A DNA stretch of 64,000 nucleotides from Bin5 sp965204525 (lineage in GTDB: Bacteria; Chloroflexota; Anaerolineae; Caldilineales; Caldilineaceae), in NCBI GenBank assembly GCA_965204525.1, contig OZ241994.1, forward strand, positions 5,270,001-5,334,000, given 5' to 3'. A program made the position numbers and the translations under genes. The notes under the pieces were generated by a model. It searched no databases. It saw nothing but the letters and a program-made list of their open reading frames with translations, and was not told where the DNA came from. Of this stretch, positions 53,082 through 61,787 are shown one piece after another. Positions within the stretch are counted from its first letter, which is position 1, and each line of letters opens with the position of its first letter.

Positions 53082-54587
53082 GTGGGCGACTTAGGATATA
53101 TCGCACCCGAAATCATACTTCTCATCGGCGGCCTGTTTATCTTCTGCCTCGACCTCGCCTACGATCCCGGCGTGGGCAAGAAATCGGGGCTGAGCTACAT
53201 GGCGTTGTCGGCCCTGTTCTTGACCGCAGCCCTCGTTGCCGCCGTCCTGCAGTTGAACATCTCCGATCCGGAAGCCGGGCCGAAGGTGGCCTACTCGATG
53301 ATGACGATCGACAACTTCGGCAGCTTCATCAAGGTCACCATCTTTTCCGGCATGATCCTGACGACCATCGCCGGCGGGCGTTACATGAACCGTCGCTCCG
53401 GCAATCAGGGCGAATTCTGGACCTTCTTCCTGATGGTCAGCCTGGCAATGAGCATTGCCGTCAGCGCCAACAACCTGGTGCTCGTCTATCTCGCCATCGA
53501 ATTCCTGTCGATTACCAGCTATATGCTCGCCGGCTTCCTGCGCGAGAACCGGCGCAGCAACGAGGCCGGACTGAAATACTTCCTCTATGGTTCGATCGCC
53601 TCAGCGGTAATGCTGTACGGCATCAGCCTGCTTTACGGCGCGACAGGATCCCTCTACCTTCACGACATCGCCGCCTCGTTCTCCGAAATTGTTGGTGAAT
53701 CCACGGAAGTTAGCGGGCTGGCCTTTGCCGCCCTGCCGGCAATGCTTCTGATCCTGGCTGGATTGGGATTCAAGGCAAGTCTGGCCCCCTTCTACCAGTG
53801 GGCCCCGGACACCTACGACGGCTCACCCACGCCGGTCGCCACCTATCTTTCCACCGCTTCGAAGGCTGCGGCCTTTGCCGTGCTGGCCCGTTTCTTTATC
53901 GTGGCCATGGCCTCATTTGAGGTCAACTGGGTGCCGGTTCTGGCCGCTTTCAGCATCATTACCATGACGATGGGCAATCTGGCCGCGCTGCGCCAGAGCA
54001 GCGTAAAACGCATGATCGCCTACAGCTCCGTGGCCCAGGCTGGCTATATTTTGATGGGTTTGGTTGCCGTAACGTCATCCTCGCCGAGCGCGATGGACGG
54101 TCTTAACGGAGTGCTTCTCTATCTGTTCGCCTATCTGTTCACGAACGTTGGCGCTTTCCTGGTGGTCATGGCACTGGAAGAGACGGTCGACAGCACGCAT
54201 ATCAGCGCATACCGGGGTCTGATCATGCGGGCGCCCTGGCTGGCGGTCATGTTCACCGTCTTCCTGCTCAGTCTGACAGGCATTCCACTCACAGGTGGAT
54301 TCTTCGGCAAGTTTTACGTTTTCGGCGCCGCCATCCAACGCCAGTACTTCTGGTTGGCCGGCATAGGCATGATCAATGCCGGTATCGCTGCCTTCTACTA
54401 TCTGCGCGTGGTACGAACGATGTTCTTTACCAGCGAAGGTGAAGGCGAGACTCTGGATGTGCCAATGGCGCTGCAGACCAGTCTTCTTATCTGTACAATC
54501 GTTACGATCTGGATCGGTGTCTATCCCAGCGCGGTCCTTGACTGGGTAAGCAACGCCTCGGTCCAGCTTCTCTCCGTTGTCCCATAG
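53082..54587 (+). CDS. nuoN: NADH-quinone oxidoreductase subunit N (set 2)
   Basis: This 501-residue antiporter-like subunit ends the cluster. The channel Glu is in LVYLAIEFLSITSYMLAGFL and the Lys in GLGFKASLAPFYQWAPDTYD, followed by AALRQSSVKRMIAYSSVAQA and LSLTGIPLTGGFFGKFYVFG. GTG at 53082 is supported by GGAGA seven bases upstream. The stop is only four bases from the end of the converging aldo/keto reductase gene, so the two transcripts may overlap. Confidence 0.96.
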   Translation: MGDLGYIAPEIILLIGGLFIFCLDLAYDPGVGKKSGLSYMALSALFLTAALVAAVLQLNISDPEAGPKVAYSMMTIDNFGSFIKVTIFSGMILTTIAGGRYMNRRSGNQGEFWTFFLMVSLAMSIAVSANNLVLVYLAIEFLSITSYMLAGFLRENRRSNEAGLKYFLYGSIASAVMLYGISLLYGATGSLYLHDIAASFSEIVGESTEVSGLAFAALPAMLLILAGLGFKASLAPFYQWAPDTYDGSPTPVATYLSTASKAAAFAVLARFFIVAMASFEVNWVPVLAAFSIITMTMGNLAALRQSSVKRMIAYSSVAQAGYILMGLVAVTSSSPSAMDGLNGVLLYLFAYLFTNVGAFLVVMALEETVDSTHISAYRGLIMRAPWLAVMFTVFLLSLTGIPLTGGFFGKFYVFGAAIQRQYFWLAGIGMINAGIAAFYYLRVVRTMFFTSEGEGETLDVPMALQTSLLICTIVTIWIGVYPSAVLDWVSNASVQLLSVVP

Positions 54588-54591
54588 ACTC

Positions 54592-55614
54592 TCAGGGAGT
54601 TGGCGCATCCTCCCTGAGTAATCCCTCGGCTTTTAACGCACGCCACAGTTCCCCCGGGACCGGCTTCTGGAGCAGGTCGAAGTTCGCCTGTACGTGGGCA
54701 GCCTCGAGCGCGCCGGGGATGATGGCCGACACAATCGGGTTGGCCGTCAGGAACTGCAGCGCGGCGCAAGGTAGCGGCGTCTGATATCGTCTGCAAATCT
54801 GCTCGATACGGTCGGTCCTTTCCATCATTTCCGGCGAGGCAGGAGCGTAGAAATACCGTGCCCCTGGTATAGCGCCGGTGGCCAGGATTCCGGATGCAAA
54901 GACTGCGCCGACAATGATGCTGATTCCCCGCTGTTCGCAAAGGGGGAACTCTTCCTCCAGCATCTCCTGTGTAAGCAGGTTATACCCGTATGCGACCAGG
55001 AAAAAGTCCAGATCCACCAGGTCGAGAAAACGGGGAATCATCCCCAATTCATTGATGCCCGCGCCAACACCCTTAATGAGCCCGTGACGTCGCAGTTCGT
55101 CGAGCGCGCGCCAGCCGCTGGTAAACAGTTGGTTGAGGTAGGCGTTCACGCGGGCCTCGGTCTCGTAAAAGTAGAAATCCAGGTCGTGAATAACCAGCAG
55201 GTCAATACTGGGCAGGCTGAGCCGGTGCAGGCTGTCTTCGTACGAACGCATGATGCCGTCATAGCTGTAGTCGACCGTGAAATCGAACGGCAATGCCCCC
55301 ATGAAGGGACCAGGTTCAAACGTTTCCAGATCTCGTACAGGGTGGAAGACCCTCCCTACTTTGGTCGAAAGCACATATTCATCACGCGGTTTCTGTCGCA
55401 AGAAGTGGCCGACGCGGTGTTCGCTCTTGCCATTTCCGTAAAAGGGTGACGTATCGAAGAATCGTACGCCGACATCCCAGGCGGCCTGTAACACGTCCTG
55501 TGCTGCACCTTCGTCGAGCGCCTCGAACAGGTCTCCCAGCGGCGCCGTACCCAGCCCGAACTGGGTGACCGAAGTCCCTGTGCTGCCAATTTCCCTCAGC
55601 GGAATATTGTTCAT
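54592..55614 (-). CDS. Aldo/keto reductase (sugar or fucose dehydrogenase-like)
   Basis: This is a 340-residue NAD(P)-dependent TIM-barrel oxidoreductase. The active-site Asp and Tyr are in VRFFDTSPFYGNGKSEHRVG, the Lys in VLSTKVGR, and the His in LLVIHDLDFY. The overall sequence resembles D-threo-aldose 1-dehydrogenase/L-fucose dehydrogenase members, which oxidise free sugars at C1. ATG at 55614 has AGGAGG at a 7-base gap. It is divergent from the methyltransferase gene; a sugar catabolic role is likely but not shown by neighbours. Confidence 0.87.
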   Translation of the reverse strand: MNNIPLREIGSTGTSVTQFGLGTAPLGDLFEALDEGAAQDVLQAAWDVGVRFFDTSPFYGNGKSEHRVGHFLRQKPRDEYVLSTKVGRVFHPVRDLETFEPGPFMGALPFDFTVDYSYDGIMRSYEDSLHRLSLPSIDLLVIHDLDFYFYETEARVNAYLNQLFTSGWRALDELRRHGLIKGVGAGINELGMIPRFLDLVDLDFFLVAYGYNLLTQEMLEEEFPLCEQRGISIIVGAVFASGILATGAIPGARYFYAPASPEMMERTDRIEQICRRYQTPLPCAALQFLTANPIVSAIIPGALEAAHVQANFDLLQKPVPGELWRALKAEGLLREDAPTP

Positions 55615-55820
55615 CGAACGCCCTCCTGGCGAAATTGCTTCCAATTCGAGGACTTCCAGTCGGCCCGACTGCAAGACTCAAGTTCGAGCCTGGTCCCGGT
55701 CTGGAAGGATACATTGATGTCACGCGATCGCGTGGGGTAGCGTTCAGCCGGACGAAGATCAGCAGTTCATCCGAAACAGCGACGCCCCCTCTTTCGGCCC
55801 CATCTGATTTCAACTATGGT

Positions 55821-55850
55821 TTGAGAACAGCCCTACATTTATGTTACTAT
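55821..55850 (+). promoter_or_regulatory. Promoter candidate for the methyltransferase-cupin operon
   Basis: TTGAGA (55821-55826) and TACTAT (55845-55850) are 18 bases apart, with TGT before the -10. The start codon lies about 115 bases downstream. The remainder of the 349-base region 55615-55963 shows no gene or clear structure. Confidence 0.5.
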
Positions 55851-55963
55851 GAAACCATCTCCTGGTACCATTCCACCCTTAGGGATGGAAATCTGAACCG
55901 CTCTCGCCTGAGAACTACAAACCTGTTGCCCCCGAGGCCGCTAAGCCACGGAGATGTCAAATT

Positions 55964-56887
55964 ATGACGAATTCGGAAAGTACGTCTCGCAGTCGCTCTA
56001 AGGATACGAGCAAGACAGCCGTGCTTGTCGCGACGATCCGCGCTGTGCATCTGCGCTGGCACGACCCGCCCCACATTTTTGAGGACACCTTTGCAATGCA
56101 TATGTTGACGCCCTTTTGGCATGCAGTCGCAAAGTACAGGCCGCTCAAATGGCTTGTTGGCGATGTTATCCTGGGCGTCTACCGACCAGTCTACCCTGCG
56201 GTCGTCCTGCGCTCACGTTATACTGAGGACCAACTGGTTGACGCGATCGACTCAGGCACGGAGCAGTATGTGATCCTCGGCGCCGGACACGATACTTTCG
56301 CGCTCCGGCGCAAGGATCTTGCCGGAAAAGTTCGCGTCTTTGAAGTGGACCACCCAGCTACACAGGATGTGAAACGGCAGCGCATCCTGAAGGCAAACGG
56401 AAGCATTCCTGATAATCTCACCCTTGTTCCAGTGGACTTTGAGGTTGACCGGCTCGATGAGGAGTTGGAAAAAGCAGGCTTCGACTCCCAAATGCCTGCA
56501 TTCTACTCCTGGCTTGGCGTAACATACTACCTCACGCCGGAGGCCATACGTGATACCTTGGACCGGATCGCGGCAATGTCTGCACCAGGAAGTCGTATCG
56601 TCTTCGACTTCAAAATTGCCAAACACATGATGTCCACGGAATGGCGAACGCTCTGCGAAAAGATGGAAGGTTTCGTGGCGCGCCGGGGAGAACCCATGCT
56701 GACCGACTTTACGCCGCAGTCGCTTAGCGACATGATGGCCCGGCACGGCTACACTGAAGTAGAGATGATGCCGCCAGAGGAGCAGCGACGGCGCTATCTG
56801 GGAGAACGTACCGACATAGAGCCGACGGCTTTCTTCCACTTTGCTCAATTTTCACTTGAGCCGCAGTCTGAAAAGGAGGAGGAGTGA
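55964..56887 (+). CDS. LCMT-type SAM-dependent methyltransferase (TIGR00027-like)
   Basis: This 307-residue class I methyltransferase belongs to the leucine carboxyl methyltransferase-like family of bacteria. Landmarks are TAVLVATIRAVH, VVLRSRYTEDQLVDAI, the SAM motif QYVILGAGHDTFALR, the acidic ribose-binding VFEVDHPATQDVKRQRIL, and SWLGVTYYLTPEAIRDTLDRI. Related proteins methylate carboxyl or hydroxyl groups of small molecules, lipids or polyketides; the substrate cannot be predicted. Its stop codon lies within the start region of the cupin gene, so the two are coupled. Confidence 0.85.
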   Translation: MTNSESTSRSRSKDTSKTAVLVATIRAVHLRWHDPPHIFEDTFAMHMLTPFWHAVAKYRPLKWLVGDVILGVYRPVYPAVVLRSRYTEDQLVDAIDSGTEQYVILGAGHDTFALRRKDLAGKVRVFEVDHPATQDVKRQRILKANGSIPDNLTLVPVDFEVDRLDEELEKAGFDSQMPAFYSWLGVTYYLTPEAIRDTLDRIAAMSAPGSRIVFDFKIAKHMMSTEWRTLCEKMEGFVARRGEPMLTDFTPQSLSDMMARHGYTEVEMMPPEEQRRRYLGERTDIEPTAFFHFAQFSLEPQSEKEEE

Positions 56888-56892
56888 CGATC

Positions 56893-57534
56893 ATGGCGCG
56901 CCCGCCCAAGCACCATGCCGACGAATGGCTGCTTGACAATTCGCAGATGCGGCGATTCATCAGTGCTGTAAACACCACACGGGCATGCGAATCGGACCCA
57001 CACAAGATCGTTGCTGCTGTACGTCCGGAATTCATAAGTCTCTTGGCTGATCCCGCCTGGCTGCCGCAGAAGTTCCAGCAGCCATCCACTGAGAGCGGCA
57101 TGGGAGGCGGCATCGGCATGTGGTTGCTCTATCGCGCAGGCGATGGCGGCCTGGCCTTTTCGGCCTTGGTTGTACCCCCGGGGGCCCAGACCCCCGTGCA
57201 CGATCATCTGGCCTGGGGGCTCGTCGGTCTTTACAAGGGTGAGCAGGAAGAAGAGGTCTTTACCCGTCAGGACGACGGCCGCGATGAATCCCACGCCAAA
57301 TTGACCCTTTCGGTGCGCCAAATGCTGCGGCCGGGCGACCTCTACGAACTGTTGCCGGAAAATGATATCCATCGCGTGCGTACGACAAGCGCCGACACTT
57401 CGGTTTCGCTCCACCTGTTGAGCAACGACAATGGCTGCATTTGGCGCCACCGTTTCGACCCGGAAACTGACTCCGCGCAGCCTTTCCGCTCCGGGTGGCT
57501 CAATGTGGATTGCGAGGACGGCGGCGACGGCTGA
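56893..57534 (+). CDS. Cysteine dioxygenase-like cupin
   Basis: This is a 213-residue metal-dependent cupin. The iron ligands expected of thiol dioxygenases are present: HxH in PVHDHLAWGLVGLYKG and a third His in ENDIHRVRT. The later SVSLHLLS fits the family strand. Such enzymes add O2 to cysteine, 3-mercaptopropionate or similar thiols; which one is unknown. AAGGAGG at 56876-56882 is ten bases from the ATG at 56893 and only one base from a GTG at 56884, so the ATG is preferred. A predicted metabolic link to the methyltransferase or to the aldolase gene 160 bases on is not established. Confidence 0.78.
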   Translation: MARPPKHHADEWLLDNSQMRRFISAVNTTRACESDPHKIVAAVRPEFISLLADPAWLPQKFQQPSTESGMGGGIGMWLLYRAGDGGLAFSALVVPPGAQTPVHDHLAWGLVGLYKGEQEEEVFTRQDDGRDESHAKLTLSVRQMLRPGDLYELLPENDIHRVRTTSADTSVSLHLLSNDNGCIWRHRFDPETDSAQPFRSGWLNVDCEDGGDG

Positions 57535-57694
57535 ACTGCGGTCGCACCGTATGGCAATCTCCTGTCGTATCTCCCGGAAAAAGACAGAAAGCGCTCTTTT
57601 GTCATCATCGACACGCGTGCAATGCTCCTGCAGTGAACGAGATTTCCATCTGGCTGGATAACAATGAAGCCCCATCCCTCACAGGAGATATCCC

Positions 57695-58576
57695 ATGGCC
57701 AACCGTGTTAACCGAGCGATCCAACTGCTGGACCAGGGCCAGCCGATATACTACACCGGTGGGCACACCGGCCACGTTCTCACACACGAACAGGGCCTCA
57801 AGGATGCAGCGATCTGGTCAGATTATATCAACGTAGGGATGGAACACGGCTCCTTCGACATGGGCGGCCTGGAGAGGTACATGCACGGGCTTGTGGAAGG
57901 CGGCCCAACGGCCAGCGGGCACCGTACGCCCACCGTTATCGTCGAGGCCCCCGTCGAAGGAACTTCGGCAGAAATCGTCCGCTACAACGCCTGGCAGTTC
58001 CGCCAGATTCTGGCGCGGGGCGTCCATGGCATTCTGCTCTGTCAGGCGGAGACACCCGAAGCGGTCGCCGCCTTTATCGAATCTTGCCGCTATCCGATCA
58101 ATCGAATCGGTGTAGGTCAGGGACTGCAAGCCGGTCGCCGCGGCGTCGGCTCGGAGCCGACCGCTTCCGCCGTCTGGGGCATCGACTATGCGGCCTATCT
58201 CGACAAGGCCGACCCGTGGCCCCTTAACCCTGAAGGCGAACTGCTGTTGGGCCTTAAGATCGAGTCGGCCGCCGCGTTGCCTCGCATCGAAGAGATTCTG
58301 GCTGTTCCTGGAATCGGATTTGCCGAGATGGGACCTGGCGACCTGAGCATCTCTCTGGGCTATCGCAAGCGTCCGCCGACATTTCCACCCGAAATGCAGG
58401 AAGCGAGCGATCGCGTGCAAGCGGCATGCGAGGCCAACGGCGTTGCCTTTCTGCAGCCGGCAACCGCAGAGAATATCGCGCAAAGAATCGACGCCGGCGT
58501 GCGCGTCATCGGCGGCCACGATCCCGAAACTGCCCGTGTCGGCCGGGCTCACACTGAGCGTCAGATGCCTGTCTGA
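57695..58576 (+). CDS. HpcH/HpaI-type aldolase (phosphoenolpyruvate-binding TIM barrel)
   Basis: This 293-residue protein belongs to the HpcH/HpaI aldolase/citrate lyase family, class II pyruvate aldolases using a divalent metal. Visible features are WSDYINVGMEHGSFDM (equivalent of the usual D-x-EH site), GVHGILLCQAETPEAVAAFI (metal Glu), the Arg-rich GLQAGRRGVGSEPTASAVWG, and PGIGFAEMGPGDLSISLG with the metal Asp. AGGAG is seven bases before the ATG. The substrate is probably a hydroxy-keto acid. An amino-acid-type ABC transporter follows within 75 bases, suggesting uptake and breakdown of one compound class. Confidence 0.85.
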   Translation: MANRVNRAIQLLDQGQPIYYTGGHTGHVLTHEQGLKDAAIWSDYINVGMEHGSFDMGGLERYMHGLVEGGPTASGHRTPTVIVEAPVEGTSAEIVRYNAWQFRQILARGVHGILLCQAETPEAVAAFIESCRYPINRIGVGQGLQAGRRGVGSEPTASAVWGIDYAAYLDKADPWPLNPEGELLLGLKIESAAALPRIEEILAVPGIGFAEMGPGDLSISLGYRKRPPTFPPEMQEASDRVQAACEANGVAFLQPATAENIAQRIDAGVRVIGGHDPETARVGRAHTERQMPV

Positions 58577-58650
58577 GACCTGTCACCGGCATGTCGAGGC
58601 CGCGCAATGCAATTCAGTTCAGCTATTGGCAATACCAGAACGGAGAACCT

Positions 58651-60285
58651 ATGAATACGCTAATTGGTGGGATCTTTCGCCCCGTAGTCATCTTTCTGCT
58701 GCTGGCGCTGGCGTTAAGCGCCTGTGTCCCCGCGGCGCCCTCCCCGGCATCAGGTGATTCGGGCGCGCAGTCTTCAGATGTCGATCCGGTTTCCTCTGTC
58801 GGCATGCACAATGTCGTCTATGATGGCCTACCGGACATGGGTGGGGCGGAAGTGGTGGCGGTAACGGGCAACGACTACATACCGCTCAACTTCATCGATC
58901 CGGCGAGCGGCGAGGCTGTCGGCTGGGAATATGACGCGGTCAACGAAATCTGCCGCCGCCTCAACTGTGTCGTCAACTGGCAGGTCACCTCGTGGGAGGC
59001 GATGATCCAGGCCGTCGCCGAAGGACAGTTCGACGTCGGCATGGACGGCATCACGATCACGGCTGAACGGGCCGAAGTTGTGGATTTTTCGGACGCCTAC
59101 ATGACCAGCCAGCAGTTCATGCTGGTACGCGCCGGCGAGGAGCGTTTCGATTCGCCCGAAGCATTCGCCGCCGACGGGTCGCTGCTGATCGGTGCGCAGG
59201 CGGGCACGACCGGCTTCTATACTGCCGTGTACGACATTCTTGACGGTGATGAGGCGAACCCGCGCATCCAGCTACTCGACAGCTTCGGAGCATCGGTGCA
59301 GGCGCTGATAGCCGGAGATGTAGACATGGTGCTGGTGGATGCTGCCTCGGGCCGCGGCTACATTGGGGCCAACCCGGAGAAACTCAAGATCGTGGGCGGG
59401 GCGCTTGCGACTGAGGAGTTTGGCTTCATCTTCACGCCCGGCAGCGTCTGGACTGCGCCCTTCAACGCCGCCTTGGCCACCATGAAGGCTGACGGGTATC
59501 TGGACTACCTGAATACCCGCTGGTTTTTCCTCACAGATCCCAACGCCGCGGACATCTACGACAGTCTGCCGGACATGGGTGGGGCGGAAGTGGTGGCGGT
59601 AACGGGCAACGACTACATACCGCTCAACTTCATCGATCCGGCGAGCGGCGAGGCTGTCGGCTGGGAATATGACGCGGTCAACGAGATCTGCCGCCGCCTC
59701 AACTGTGTCGTCAACTGGCAGGTCACCTCGTGGGAGGCGATGATCCAGGCCGTCGCCGAAGGACAGTTCGACGTCGGCATGGACGGCATCACGATCACGG
59801 CTGAACGGGCCGAAGTTGTGGATTTTTCGGACGCCTACATGGCTAGTCAGCAGTTCATGCTGGTACGCGCCGGCGAGGAGCGTTTCGATTCGCCCGAAGC
59901 ATTCGCCGCCGACGGGTCGCTGCTGATCGGTGCGCAGGCGGGCACGACCGGCTTCTATACTGCCGTGTACGACATTCTTGACGGTGATGAGGCGAACCCG
60001 CGCATCCAGCTACTCGACAGCTTCGGGGCATCGGTGCAGGCGCTGATAGCCGGAGACGTCGACATGGTGCTGGTGGATGCTGCCTCGGGCCGCGGCTACA
60101 TTGGGGCCAACCCGGAGAAACTCAAGATCGTGGGCGGGGCGCTTGCGACTGAGGAGTTTGGCTTCATCTTCACGCCCGGCAGCGCCTGGACTGCGCCCTT
60201 CAATGCCGCCATTCAGACCATGCAGGCAGACGGCCACAATGAGTACCTGAATGTAAAGTGGTTCTTCCTGTACGATCCGAACTAA
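58651..60285 (+). CDS. Lipoprotein with two tandem amino-acid solute-binding domains (SBP_bac_3)
   Basis: This is a 544-residue surface lipoprotein: a signal with lipobox LALALSAC, an Ala/Ser/Pro linker, then two complete family-3 binding domains. Each starts with LPDMGGAEVVAVTGNDYIPL, contains SWEAMIQAVAEGQFDVGMDG, ITITAERAEVVDFSDAYM (or DAYMA) and GAQAGTTGFYTAVYDILDG, and ends with a WFFL-DPN motif. The copies are 738 bases apart and almost identical over about 640 bases, then diverge over the last ~25 residues. ATG at 58651 has CGGAGA upstream; the frame is open to 58591. Polar amino acids are the usual ligands; fused domains may raise capture near the permease. Confidence 0.93.
   Translation: MNTLIGGIFRPVVIFLLLALALSACVPAAPSPASGDSGAQSSDVDPVSSVGMHNVVYDGLPDMGGAEVVAVTGNDYIPLNFIDPASGEAVGWEYDAVNEICRRLNCVVNWQVTSWEAMIQAVAEGQFDVGMDGITITAERAEVVDFSDAYMTSQQFMLVRAGEERFDSPEAFAADGSLLIGAQAGTTGFYTAVYDILDGDEANPRIQLLDSFGASVQALIAGDVDMVLVDAASGRGYIGANPEKLKIVGGALATEEFGFIFTPGSVWTAPFNAALATMKADGYLDYLNTRWFFLTDPNAADIYDSLPDMGGAEVVAVTGNDYIPLNFIDPASGEAVGWEYDAVNEICRRLNCVVNWQVTSWEAMIQAVAEGQFDVGMDGITITAERAEVVDFSDAYMASQQFMLVRAGEERFDSPEAFAADGSLLIGAQAGTTGFYTAVYDILDGDEANPRIQLLDSFGASVQALIAGDVDMVLVDAASGRGYIGANPEKLKIVGGALATEEFGFIFTPGSAWTAPFNAAIQTMQADGHNEYLNVKWFFLYDPN
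58831..59474 (+). repeat. Tandem coding repeat, copy 1 of the binding domain
   Basis: This is the first of two direct repeats, 738 bases apart, inside the lipoprotein gene. By eye only a handful of differences were found over about 640 bases (for example GAAATC/GAGATC, ACCAGC/GCTAGT, GATGTA/GACGTC). Most are silent, with one Thr to Ala and one Val to Ala. Confidence 0.9.
59569..60212 (+). repeat. Tandem coding repeat, copy 2 of the binding domain
   Basis: This is the second copy. The 3' ends beyond this point (GYLDYLNTRWFFLTDPN in copy 1, HNEYLNVKWFFLYDPN in copy 2) differ much more than the repeat itself. That pattern suggests homogenisation of the middle by gene conversion, or a recent unequal exchange. 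Confidence 0.9.
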
Positions 60286-60288
60286 GTC

Positions 60289-60345
60289 GATTTCGAGCGA
60301 AGGGAAAATAGTCGACAAAAGACCTTTCTCCCTTTGCTCGAAATC
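60289..60345 (+). other. Intercistronic hairpin between binding-protein and permease genes
   Basis: GATTTCGAGCGAAGGGA (60289-60305) pairs with TCCCTTTGCTCGAAATC (60329-60345), giving 17 pairs including one G-U, around a 23-base loop. No T tract follows. Such structures after binding-protein genes often protect the upstream mRNA or limit downstream transcription, giving more binding protein than permease; that role is inferred. Confidence 0.75.
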
Positions 60346-60363
60346 TAACGGCTCTCCGTAAAC

Positions 60364-61221
60364 GTGGCAGCAGGTGACTCCACCCCAGGACAACTCCGGC
60401 GTTCGCCAGCCGACTACCTCGCGCGCCTGCCCTACTGGCTCCTCTTGGCGCTGCTTCTAGGCGTGCTGCTCCTCTGGAGCCTGCTGGCGCACAAAGACTA
60501 CAATCTGATCTTCAATGCCGTATCCAAAGGTGTCGGCGTGACTCTGTACGTCTGCCTGATCTCTTTTGGAATGGCTCTGTTGGTCGGTCTGGCCTTCGGC
60601 TTGGCCCGCGTGTCTCGCAATCGCTTGATCTACGAGGCCGCGTCCTTCTATGTAGAGATCATCCGCGGCGTCCCGATGTTGGTAATTCTCTTTTACATTG
60701 CCTTCGTAGGCGCCCCGGGGCTCGTGGATCTGTTTAACTGGGTGGGTGATGAACTGCAGGAGCTGGGACTCGGACCTGTAGGGAAGCCGCTGGCCGAGTT
60801 CGGCATCCGCCAGCTCTCCTTTACCAGCCGCGCCATATTGGCGCTGGTTATCGGCTACAGCGCGTTTATCGCTGAGATCTTCAGGGCAGGAATCGAGAGC
60901 GTGGAACGGGGCCAGATGGAGGCGGCGCTCAGCCTCGGCATGAGCCGCGGGCAGGCCATGCGCTACGTAATACTGCCGCAAGCGATTCGCCGAGTCCTGC
61001 CGCCGCTTGGCAACGACTTCATCGCCATGCTGAAGGACTCGGCGCTGGTCTCAGTTTTGGGTGTGCAGGACATCACCCAGCTGGGCAGGCTCTACGCAAC
61101 CAGTACGTTCCGCTTCTTCGAAACGTATAATGTCGTCGCTTTCCTCTATCTGGTCATGACGATTGGGCTGTCGCTGGTTGTACGCTTCTGGGAAAAACGC
61201 AACCCGCTCAACGAGCGATAA
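60364..61221 (+). CDS. Amino-acid ABC transporter permease (HisM/GlnP type)
   Basis: This is a 285-residue inner-membrane permease. The start is GTG at 60364 without a clear ribosome site, so its translation may be weak. Membrane segments include YWLLLALLLGVLLLWSLL and VTLYVCLISFGMALLVGLAF. The family motif after the first core helices is YVEIIRGVPMLVILFYIAFV. The ATPase-contact EAA loop is MEAALSLGMSRGQAMRYVIL followed by PQAIRRVLPPLGND. The cognate binding lipoprotein is upstream; no ATPase gene follows, so a shared or distant ATPase must energise it. Confidence 0.92.
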   Translation: MAAGDSTPGQLRRSPADYLARLPYWLLLALLLGVLLLWSLLAHKDYNLIFNAVSKGVGVTLYVCLISFGMALLVGLAFGLARVSRNRLIYEAASFYVEIIRGVPMLVILFYIAFVGAPGLVDLFNWVGDELQELGLGPVGKPLAEFGIRQLSFTSRAILALVIGYSAFIAEIFRAGIESVERGQMEAALSLGMSRGQAMRYVILPQAIRRVLPPLGNDFIAMLKDSALVSVLGVQDITQLGRLYATSTFRFFETYNVVAFLYLVMTIGLSLVVRFWEKRNPLNER

Positions 61222-61335
61222 CGACGAAAGCCAGCCGCTGCCGTAGTCACTCGCAGAAGAAGAAGGGACCTGTTGCAAGTTGAACTGGAACTCAGTGCCG
61301 GCAGAGGCCGGCCAGCCCGTTATCGAGAAACGAAT

Positions 61336-61728
61336 CTACTGATTTCGGTCGGCCTGATGTTCGGAAATATCTATCTCGCCCTCGTATACGAGCGCGTCGT
61401 CCCCTTCCTCTCCTGTGCTGATACGGATGATGTTTTCCACCGGACAGATGAAAATGGCGCCGTCACCTTGAGTGCCGGTAGCCGCCGTCCTCTGAATGGT
61501 CTCCACCACCTGTCCAACCTCTTCTTCGCTTACAACGAGATTCATTTGAATACGGGGCAAAGTGTCGACGACGTAAGTGCTATGCCGTCCGGCAAGTTTG
61601 ATTCCGCTCTGACGGCCGTGCCCCTGGACTTCGACAGTATCGATAGCGGGGACACCAATCTCAATCAGAGCCAGCCTGACACTGTCCAGCTTCTCATGTC
61701 GGATGTACGCTTCGATCTTTTTGAACAC
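61336..61728 (-). CDS. PII family nitrogen regulatory protein, copy 1, atypical T-loop
   Basis: This is a 130-residue trimeric PII-like signal protein. Family signatures are present: MFKKIEAYIRHEKLDSVRLA, the start of the T-loop TVEVQGHGRQSG, and the B-loop TGTQGDGAIFICPVENIIRI. In place of the usual T-loop tip (EIYRG) the sequence is GIKLAGRHSTYVVD, which aligns without a gap and has Gly where the uridylylated Tyr51 should be. The B-loop GDGK lysine is Ala, and one of the two late ATP-site arginines is Ser. GTG at 61728 has AGGAG upstream. It is the third gene after amt and a second PII gene, so it probably gates ammonium uptake. Confidence 0.88.
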   Translation of the reverse strand: MFKKIEAYIRHEKLDSVRLALIEIGVPAIDTVEVQGHGRQSGIKLAGRHSTYVVDTLPRIQMNLVVSEEEVGQVVETIQRTAATGTQGDGAIFICPVENIIRISTGEEGDDALVYEGEIDISEHQADRNQ

Positions 61729-61787
61729 CGCCTTTTCTCCTGTGTGTTGAAAGGAACCCTTGCGTCACGTGGCAGCAAAGAGTCGAT

